NCBI GenBank assembly: GCA_017560705.1
Contig: JAFZEK010000286.1
Location: forward strand, 1 to 5,945
Direction of reading: 5' to 3'
Length of the DNA: 5,945 nucleotides
Origin: Bacteroidales bacterium
GTDB taxonomy: Bacteria > Bacteroidota > Bacteroidia > Bacteroidales > P3
Numbering within the stretch: position 1 is the stretch's first letter; every line of letters begins with the position of its first letter. Under the pieces are notes generated by a model. The model was not told where the DNA came from, did no database searches, and worked only from the letters and a program-made list of their open reading frames with translations. This document shows, piece after piece, positions 1 to 4,953 of this stretch. Both the position numbers and the translations under genes were made by a program.

Positions 1-1
1 A

Positions 2-553
2 TTAAACAGTGGATCTATGTCTGATATTTCATTCTTGTTGTTGACATTCTTCTTGTTGACATCATCTATCAATACAGACATGGGTATTCCTCGCCGTTTA
101 CCTCCTCCACTTCAAGCAGACATGGTTCCGCCGGAAGTACGTCAAAGAAATATTTTCATTGTAAAAATAAATAGCCAAAATAGACTATTCTTTGATGGAC
201 AAATCGGTGACCTAAAAGCATTGAAGGCAAGAGCAAAAGAGTTTTTGAGCAACCCTCAAAATGCATCGAATTTGCCAGAAAAGAAAGTTCAAGAAATACC
301 TTTGCTTGGTACAATGGAAGTTTCTCAAGGGGTTATTTCCTTACAAAACGACAGAGGTACTTCTTATGATATGTACATTCAGGTTCAAAATGAGTTAATG
401 GCTGCCGTTAATGAAATGCGTCAAGACTTGTCTAGAGTAAAATTCCAAAGAGAGTATGAAGACTTATCTAACGAACAACGCTCAGCTATTGACAAAGCCA
501 TACCAGCAGCTATCTCTGAAGCCGAACCTACTAAAATTGGAGGGAACAAATAA
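2..553 (+). CDS. exbD: ExbD/TolR-family biopolymer transport protein, 5'-partial
   Basis: Proton-channel subunit of an ExbB-ExbD motor that energises TonB-dependent outer-membrane transport. Frame 2 is open from the left edge and reads L-N-S-G-S ahead of the Met at 17. That matches the family stretch N-x-G-S-M-x-D, so the Met at 17 is internal and the true start lies outside the window, probably some tens of residues upstream. The Asp at 23-25 corresponds to the conserved proton-carrying Asp of ExbD (Asp25 in E. coli). It opens the single transmembrane helix (about 23-75), followed by a long periplasmic domain beginning with a proline-rich RRLPPPL stretch. The C-terminal tail is charged and probably helical. 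About 183 residues are visible, longer than E. coli ExbD but usual for the first of two ExbDs in Bacteroidota. The stop overlaps the next start (TAATG), indicating translational coupling. Family is confident; the transported substrate is unknown. Confidence 0.9.
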   Translation, partial: LNSGSMSDISFLLLTFFLLTSSINTDMGIPRRLPPPLQADMVPPEVRQRNIFIVKINSQNRLFFDGQIGDLKALKARAKEFLSNPQNASNLPEKKVQEIPLLGTMEVSQGVISLQNDRGTSYDMYIQVQNELMAAVNEMRQDLSRVKFQREYEDLSNEQRSAIDKAIPAAISEAEPTKIGGNK

Positions 554-1017
554 TGGCAAGATTTAAAAAATCGAAATCAGAAGGTACTCCTGGGTTAAAC
601 ACTGGTTCGATGTCAGACATCGTGTTCATGTTCTTGTTCTTCTTTATGGTTATCACCAACATGCGTGAAAGTACTTTGTATGTAAAAATCAAAGTACCTC
701 AAGCTTCAGAAGTTCAAAAACTTGAAAAGAAATCGCTTGTTAGCTACATCAACGTAGGTAAACCTATGGATGAAAAGAAGTATGGTTCTGAACCACGTAT
801 CCAATTGAATGATCAAATAGCAGAAGTTTCTGACATTGCCGAATTCATCGAAAATGAAAGAGCTGCAAGAAACGAAGTTGACCGTCCTTTCTTGACAACT
901 TCTGTAAAAGCTGACAAAGACGTTCGTATGGGTATTATCGTAGATATTAAACAAGAATTACGTAACGTAAATGCATTGAAACTTATCTATACTACATCTC
1001 GTAAAGGTAGAGAGTAA
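553..1017 (+). CDS. exbD: ExbD/TolR-family biopolymer transport protein (second of pair)
   Basis: Second ExbD-type subunit of the same predicted ExbB-ExbD-TonB energy-coupling complex, in the inner membrane with a periplasmic C-terminus. The 154 residues show a short basic cytoplasmic tail (1-13), the family motif N-T-G-S-M-S-D with the conserved Asp at residue 22, one very Phe-rich transmembrane helix (22-37), then a periplasmic domain. It ends in the usual ExbD fold: a K-A-D motif at 119-121 and a closing strand near 140-150. The ATG shares its A with the stop of the upstream exbD, so this start is well supported and translation is probably coupled. The two ExbDs differ clearly in length and periplasmic sequence, so they are not a recent tandem copy. 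Isoleucine codons are almost all ATC or ATT, unlike genes further right, which fits high expression. A hairpin terminator follows 28 bases after the stop. Confidence 0.93.
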   Translation: MARFKKSKSEGTPGLNTGSMSDIVFMFLFFFMVITNMRESTLYVKIKVPQASEVQKLEKKSLVSYINVGKPMDEKKYGSEPRIQLNDQIAEVSDIAEFIENERAARNEVDRPFLTTSVKADKDVRMGIIVDIKQELRNVNALKLIYTTSRKGRE

Positions 1018-1045
1018 AAGATGCACGTTCTTAAATATCTAAATC

Positions 1046-1090
1046 AAAATAAGCGAAATAGACCTCGGTTTGTTTCGCTTATTTTATTCT
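1046..1090 (+). terminator. Rho-independent terminator of the exbD operon
   Basis: A perfect 13-base-pair inverted repeat (1046-1058 with 1073-1085, arms AAAATAAGCGAAA and TTTCGCTTATTTT) encloses a 14-base loop. The right arm ends in TTATTTT and runs on into TATT, giving the U-rich tail. It lies 28 bases after the second exbD stop and 54 bases before trmN6, so it should end the exbD transcript. The left arm begins with four A residues, so on the minus strand it would also give a U-rich tail, but no gene approaches from that side. The loop has a small extra pairing chance (ACC with GGT). Confidence 0.85.
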
Positions 1091-1144
1091 CTATATGAAC
1101 CACAACATACAACAATTACACTAATATATCAATAATCGTAAAAG

Positions 1145-1858
1145 ATGTTTCACTTCAAACAATTTAATATCGAAGATAGTAGCTCTCCAATGAAAGTTGG
1201 AACAGATGCCGTTCTATTGGGTGCTTGGATGCCTACCAAAAACAACAATCCTAAGGTGCTCGACATTGGCACGGGATGTGGCGTTATATCATTAATGATG
1301 GCTCAACGAATGCCCCATGCTGAAATCCATGCCATAGATATTGATAACGGTGCTTGGATCGACGCTAAAAACAACTTCCAAAACTCCATTTGGAACAATA
1401 GATTAAACATTATTACTCCTGCTCCTATTCAAGATTTTACAAAAGAAAACAATGAAAAGTTTGATATAATAGTATCGAACCCTCCGTTCTTTATAGATTC
1501 TTTCAAATGCAATAAAACTTCAAGAAACTTAGCTCGACACAACGATTCTTTATCTTTTACCGACCTTATTGCTTGCATAAATTCACTGCTTACCGACGAT
1601 GGATTCTTTGCAGGGATACTCCCTTTCAACGAAGGTTCTAAATTTATTGACTTAGCCTACTCCGAAAAACTATTCTGCTTCAAAAAAACATTAGTAGCCG
1701 ACAGACCCGATAAAGAATATAAAAGAATACTATTCTGCCTATCCAAACATAAGGCTAAAGACATCGACACCTCTAGCCTATATATCAGAAACAACGACAG
1801 AACCTACTCTAATGAATACTTGGAACTAACCAAAGACTTCTATACTTTTATACCATAA
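1145..1858 (+). CDS. trmN6: tRNA1(Val) (adenine(37)-N6)-methyltransferase, TrmN6/YfiC family
   Basis: Cytoplasmic SAM-dependent enzyme expected to methylate N6 of adenine 37, next to the anticodon of tRNA-Val. The 237 residues fit the family's usual length. The N-terminal F-x-F-K-Q-F segment and M-K-V-G-T-D-A-V-L-L-G-A-W (16-28) are typical of YfiC proteins. SAM-binding motif I is V-L-D-I-G-T-G-C-G (38-46), an acidic I-D-I-D at 64-67 would contact the SAM ribose, and the N-P-P-F catalytic motif of N6-adenine methyltransferases is at 112-115. The ATG is preceded by GTAAAAG and places the conserved F-x-F-K-Q-F at the expected end. No clear Bacteroidota promoter was found in the 54 bases after the upstream terminator. 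The gene is convergent with the histidine kinase, separated by 26 bases. The family is confident; the exact tRNA target is inferred from E. coli, and related Mtase_4/HemK-like enzymes are the main alternative. Confidence 0.9.
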   Translation: MFHFKQFNIEDSSSPMKVGTDAVLLGAWMPTKNNNPKVLDIGTGCGVISLMMAQRMPHAEIHAIDIDNGAWIDAKNNFQNSIWNNRLNIITPAPIQDFTKENNEKFDIIVSNPPFFIDSFKCNKTSRNLARHNDSLSFTDLIACINSLLTDDGFFAGILPFNEGSKFIDLAYSEKLFCFKKTLVADRPDKEYKRILFCLSKHKAKDIDTSSLYIRNNDRTYSNEYLELTKDFYTFIP

Positions 1859-1868
1859 GTAACTTACG

Positions 1869-1880
1869 ATATAGCTATAT
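1869..1880. repeat. 12-base perfect palindrome in the convergent gap
   Basis: ATATAGCTATAT is its own reverse complement and fills the middle of the 26-base gap between the trmN6 stop and the kinase stop. It has no loop and neither strand carries a proper U-tract after it, so it does not look like a standard terminator. AT-rich palindromes of this size arise easily by chance, and no function is claimed. Confidence 0.4.
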
Positions 1881-1884
1881 ACCA

Positions 1885-3399
1885 TTATATTTTTCTGTGT
1901 AACATAATACGAAATACAGTTCCTTGATCTGGCACTGAATATTTTACATATATCTTACCCTTGTGGTATTCGTTTATTATACGCTTAGCCAACGACAATC
2001 CTAATCCCCAACCTCGTTGCTTTGTACTAAATCCCGGTTTGAATATTTCTTTATGCATAGATGAGGGTATCCCCTTGCCTGTATCACATAGGTCTATATA
2101 AATATGCTTATCATCGTATGTGACTATAACTGTAAATGTTCCTGCACCATTCATTGCATCTATAGCATTTTTACAGATATTCTCTATAACCCATTCAAAC
2201 AGATAAGCGTTAAGTGGTACAATCAAAGGCTCATCCATATCGGGAAAATTGGTTTGGAAAATAATCTTTTTAGATGAGCGAAGCTGCAAATACGTTATTG
2301 CATTATTTATCACCTTCAATATATCTGCATCTTTAAGCTCTGGCACTGAACCGATCTTCGAAAACCTATGTGTTATAGTCTCTAGCCGTTCCAAGTCTTT
2401 TTGAATCTCGACGGAATAGGTATCCTCCAATCCTTTTGCTTTAAAATACTCTAACCATGCTAATAACGAAGATATAGGTGTACCTAGCTGATGTGCTGTT
2501 TCCTTGGCCATACCTACCCATATCTTATTTTGCTCCACATCCCTAGCTGTTCTAAACAAATTATACGATACCAACATCAATACAAATGCTATGAACACAT
2601 AAATAATTGGTGCATACCGCAATGCTTTAAGCAATGGAGTTCGCTCGTAATATATATAAGCCTTACATTCGTCTGGCAAAATAATCTCTATAGGGGCATT
2701 CTCTTCCGACATTTGATCCAACTTCTTTTTCAGCTTATATGAATTTGATTTCAGATCGTCCACATCAATATTGCCCCAAGCTAATATTGATTTCATTAAG
2801 CTATCGGTAACAATAACAGGTACAAACACCGAATTATTAGTTATCTCAGACAAAAACGACTGTGTAAAATCATTCAATACCTTACGCAAATCGGTGTATA
2901 TTTTTGATTCCTTATAGTACAATGTAAACCCCATATTATACGACGAATAATGCACCGGAGGTTCCTGCATAAATTCCTCTAACAGCTTGCCATCTAGCCT
3001 TGTAACACCTTTGGGCAAATCCACATTCCTATACCATGTTATGTTCCTATCATCATCGGTTATGATTACAGGAATAGTCTTATTAGCCGATAAATAGTTA
3101 TAGTAAAAACTAACATCTTGGTCTAGTGGCAGCTCCATAAAAGCTTTCTGAGCTTCGGTTAGCAAAGTCATGCGGCTACGTTCTTCTTCCCTCACTGTTT
3201 TAAAGAACGTTTCTGTATGTGCCACTAACTCAGCTTTCCTACTTATAGCTTTTGCCCACAGCTTTATTTTCTCTTTTTCCGAGTTTTGTATCTGTACTAT
3301 TATATTATTTACCTGCAAAAGTGCTATGAATGCCAACACTATGGTAAACAATAGAATAATAACTTTCCATTTTTTGGTAGTATATGAAAATCGTTTCAT
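1885..3399 (-). CDS. Membrane sensor histidine kinase
   Basis: Inner-membrane two-component sensor of 504 residues. After a basic N-terminus come a transmembrane helix (about 12-30), an extracytoplasmic sensor region (about 31-261), a second helix (about 262-283), a linker of roughly 15 residues with no room for a HAMP domain, and the kinase core. The H-box is A-H-Q-L-G-T-P-I-S-S-L with the phospho-acceptor His at 303. ATP-binding motifs are all intact: N-box E-N-I-C-K-N-A (406-412), G1 D-T-G-K-G (439-443), F-box F-K-P-G-F-S (453-458) and G2 G-W-G-L-G-L (463-468). The sensor region carries two similar segments (110-127 and 194-212), suggesting a duplicated PAS/CACHE-like fold. No response regulator gene is visible, so within this window it is an orphan. 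It lies 114 bases after the ABC permease on the same strand and may share its transcript; no good promoter was found in the gap. Signal and target are unknown. Confidence 0.93.
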   Translation of the reverse strand: MKRFSYTTKKWKVIILLFTIVLAFIALLQVNNIIVQIQNSEKEKIKLWAKAISRKAELVAHTETFFKTVREEERSRMTLLTEAQKAFMELPLDQDVSFYYNYLSANKTIPVIITDDDRNITWYRNVDLPKGVTRLDGKLLEEFMQEPPVHYSSYNMGFTLYYKESKIYTDLRKVLNDFTQSFLSEITNNSVFVPVIVTDSLMKSILAWGNIDVDDLKSNSYKLKKKLDQMSEENAPIEIILPDECKAYIYYERTPLLKALRYAPIIYVFIAFVLMLVSYNLFRTARDVEQNKIWVGMAKETAHQLGTPISSLLAWLEYFKAKGLEDTYSVEIQKDLERLETITHRFSKIGSVPELKDADILKVINNAITYLQLRSSKKIIFQTNFPDMDEPLIVPLNAYLFEWVIENICKNAIDAMNGAGTFTVIVTYDDKHIYIDLCDTGKGIPSSMHKEIFKPGFSTKQRGWGLGLSLAKRIINEYHKGKIYVKYSVPDQGTVFRIMLHRKI

Positions 3400-3435
3400 A
3401 GAAACAGTATGTTTTATATGCTCGTTTATATATTT

Positions 3436-3462
3436 TTATTCGTTCATCGGTATAACGAATAA
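3436..3462. repeat. 9-bp inverted repeat (hairpin) between permease and kinase genes
   Basis: TTATTCGTT (3436-3444) and AACGAATAA (3454-3462) are perfect reverse complements around a 9-base loop. The site lies in the 114-base gap after the permease stop and 36 bases before the kinase start on the minus strand. Read in the gene direction it is followed by an A-rich run rather than a U-tract, so it is not a canonical terminator. It could be an mRNA processing or stabilising hairpin, or an operator ahead of the kinase. The pairing is seen; the role is a guess. Confidence 0.5.
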
Positions 3463-3513
3463 TGTAGCTTTTAAGTATATGCCGCTCATGCTTTTAAGGC
3501 AATCTGTGCACCC

Positions 3514-4734
3514 CTACTCTACTCTTACACTCTTAGCAGGACTTATTTTGGACACAAACTTTACAGGTATAAGCAAGGCCAACAAGCATACCACCAAAGT
3601 AAATATACTAACCAATATAAACGTAAACAAATTGATTTCTACTGGCACATGCGTCATAGCATAACTTTCTCTATCCAACGATATTAGCTGAAACTCCGAC
3701 TGCAACAAGCACAATGCCAAAGCTAACATATTGCCTATCACCAAACCCTTAGACACTATAGATGCCGACTTATAAATAAATATCTTTTGAATACTCTTGT
3801 CCGAAGCTCCTAGGGTCTTCAACACTCCTATCATGGATGTTTTTTCAAAAATCATAATAAGCAACACCGATATAACCGACACTACACACACCAAAGCCAT
3901 AAGACTGAGTATAAGCACTATATTAGTATTAAGCAAATCCAACCACGAAAACAAGCTAGGATAGTTCTCTACAACAGTGCTTAAAGTTAAATCATAATCC
4001 AAAACATTATAAATGTCCGAAGCAATGAAGGGTAGCCTATCAAAATTATCTACTAGCACCTCGTAGCCACCTACCATAGTAGAATCCCAATCGTTCAACT
4101 TTTGCACCGTTTTTATATCGCCTACAATGAACACATCATCAAAGTCCACAAGGTCAGTAGAATAAATACCTACAACCTTGAAGGCTCTAGCTTTATAACT
4201 GCTCTCGTGCCAAAAATATGTCCGCACCTTATCGCCTATAGAAAAACAAAGCTTATCAGCTAAAGTTTTAGACATAATAATCTCATTAGACGAAGCTTCG
4301 GCTCCTATGCTAAAAAGCCTACCCTCTATAAGATTCTTTTTGAAGAACGCAGAATCAAAATTAGAGCTTAATCCTTTATATACAATACCCTGAATCTGAT
4401 CATCAGTCTTTATCATGCCACCTTTATCGGCAAAACACTGCACATGCCTTACCCCTTCTTTGGATTTAATATGGTCCAAAATACCTCTTTCGGAGGATAT
4501 AGGCGTTTGCTCGTAGGCTGTATTAGCTTCAAAATGAGTAACTACTATATGCGAACCAAAGCCTACTACTTTGTTCCTTATCTCTTGCTGAAATCCACGC
4601 AAAATACATACAGATAGTATCATAACTACTACACCCAACGACACTCCTGCTATAGCTATATTTATTAGCGGCGAAGAGAATGACCCTTTATTGTTTCTCA
4701 GAAACTTATGCGATATAAAACGTTCAAACTTCAA
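3514..4734 (-). CDS. ABC transporter permease, FtsX/LolC-LolE family
   Basis: Inner-membrane permease of 406 residues with the LolC/LolE/MacB layout: transmembrane helix 1 (about 22-46), a large periplasmic domain (about 50-268), then three helices (about 270-294, 325-345, 368-391). The helix 1 end V-S-L-G-V-V-V-M-I-L-S-V and the R-G-F-Q-Q-E-I-R at 46-53 resemble LolC/LolE, which extract lipoproteins from the inner membrane with the ATPase LolD. E-K-T-S-M-I-G-V-L-K-T-L-G-A (297-310) is the FtsX-family cytoplasmic segment that meets the ATPase. The C-terminus I-S-P-A-K-S-V-R-V-E matches the usual family ending, so it is complete. The start is TTG: an in-frame TAA lies 15 bases upstream with no ATG or GTG between, and M-K-F-E-R-F-I-S fits the family N-terminus. 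No ATPase gene is in the window, which is common where LolD is encoded elsewhere. LolE-like is the best guess; another FtsX-family exporter is possible. Confidence 0.88.
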   Translation of the reverse strand: MKFERFISHKFLRNNKGSFSSPLINIAIAGVSLGVVVMILSVCILRGFQQEIRNKVVGFGSHIVVTHFEANTAYEQTPISSERGILDHIKSKEGVRHVQCFADKGGMIKTDDQIQGIVYKGLSSNFDSAFFKKNLIEGRLFSIGAEASSNEIIMSKTLADKLCFSIGDKVRTYFWHESSYKARAFKVVGIYSTDLVDFDDVFIVGDIKTVQKLNDWDSTMVGGYEVLVDNFDRLPFIASDIYNVLDYDLTLSTVVENYPSLFSWLDLLNTNIVLILSLMALVCVVSVISVLLIMIFEKTSMIGVLKTLGASDKSIQKIFIYKSASIVSKGLVIGNMLALALCLLQSEFQLISLDRESYAMTHVPVEINLFTFILVSIFTLVVCLLALLIPVKFVSKISPAKSVRVE

Positions 4735-4745
4735 GATACTTTCAT
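4731..4745 (-). other. Four-codon upstream ORF whose stop overlaps the permease TTG start
   Basis: On the minus strand ATG-AAA-GTA-TCT-TGA reads M-K-V-S and stops at 4733-4731, sharing two bases with the TTG start codon at 4734-4732 (TTGA). The ATG lies about a dozen bases downstream of the predicted transcription start. It could deliver terminating ribosomes to the weak TTG start, or it may be meaningless. It could also mark a single-base sequencing error that hides an ATG start. The codons are seen; the role is inference. Confidence 0.35.
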
Positions 4746-4760
4746 TTTATTATTTCAAAC

Positions 4761-4794
4761 TGCAAAGATACACATTTTATTTCACTACTACAAA
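4761..4794 (-). promoter_or_regulatory. Bacteroidota-type promoter for the ABC permease (and possibly the kinase)
   Basis: Read on the minus strand, TTTG (4794-4791) is followed after 20 bases by TATCTTTG (4770-4763), then CA. This matches the Bacteroidota primary sigma-factor consensus TTTG / TAnnTTTG at its usual spacing, with no mismatch. Transcription should start a few bases downstream, near 4757, giving a leader of only about 20 bases before the TTG start. The short leader supports the chosen start, since little coding sequence could lie further upstream. Confidence 0.75.
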
Positions 4795-4849
4795 GAATAA
4801 TATTCAACAACAAACTTTAGGCACTCCAATAGCGTTGTATATCAACACA

Positions 4850-4880
4850 TTTCAAAATACAAAAAAAATATCTACTTTCG
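4850..4880 (+). promoter_or_regulatory. Candidate promoter for lepB
   Basis: TTTC (4850-4853) and TACTTTCG (4873-4880) are separated by 19 bases and each differs by one base from the Bacteroidota boxes TTTG and TAnnTTTG. An A-run fills part of the spacer. Transcription would start near 4887, leaving a leader of about 65 bases before lepB. It is weaker than the permease promoter facing the other way, and the two do not overlap. Confidence 0.5.
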
Positions 4881-4912
4881 CACGCAATAATAAAAAAGCT
4901 GCTACGTTTTTC

Positions 4913-4929
4913 ATACTTTAATAAAGTAT
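4913..4929. repeat. 17-base perfect palindrome in the lepB leader
   Basis: ATACTTTA (4913-4920) and TAAAGTAT (4922-4929) are exact reverse complements around a single A. The site lies 24 bases before the lepB start and downstream of the candidate promoter, so it would be in the 5' leader. It could bind a dimeric repressor, or fold in mRNA as ATACTT/AAGTAT around a five-base loop. Sequence this AT-rich gives some palindromes by chance. The symmetry is certain, the function is not. Confidence 0.45.
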
Positions 4930-4953
4930 ACACTAACGATAAATACATGAATT

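Noticed and set aside
1021..1098. Short plus-strand ORF of 25 codons starting ATG-CAC-GTT after the second exbD
   Set aside because: It runs straight through both arms of the terminator hairpin, and its peptide shows no recognisable motif.
1069..1099. Possible promoter for trmN6 (TTTG at 1069-1072 with TATATGAA at 1092-1099)
   Set aside because: The -7 box has three mismatches at the informative positions and the -33 box lies inside the terminator loop.
3439..3513. In-frame continuation of about 24 codons after the permease TAG stop
   Set aside because: The permease already ends at the normal family C-terminus (S-V-R-V-E), and the extension has no recognisable domain.
3170..3664. 164-codon plus-strand ORF opposite the kinase and permease ends
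   Set aside because: It is antisense to two well-supported genes and spans their intergenic gap; its hydrophobic look comes from the reverse strand of coding sequence.
4691..4921. 76-codon plus-strand ORF across the permease start and the divergent intergenic region
   Set aside because: It overlaps the antisense of the permease N-terminus and both promoter regions, and its composition is that of AT-rich noncoding sequence.
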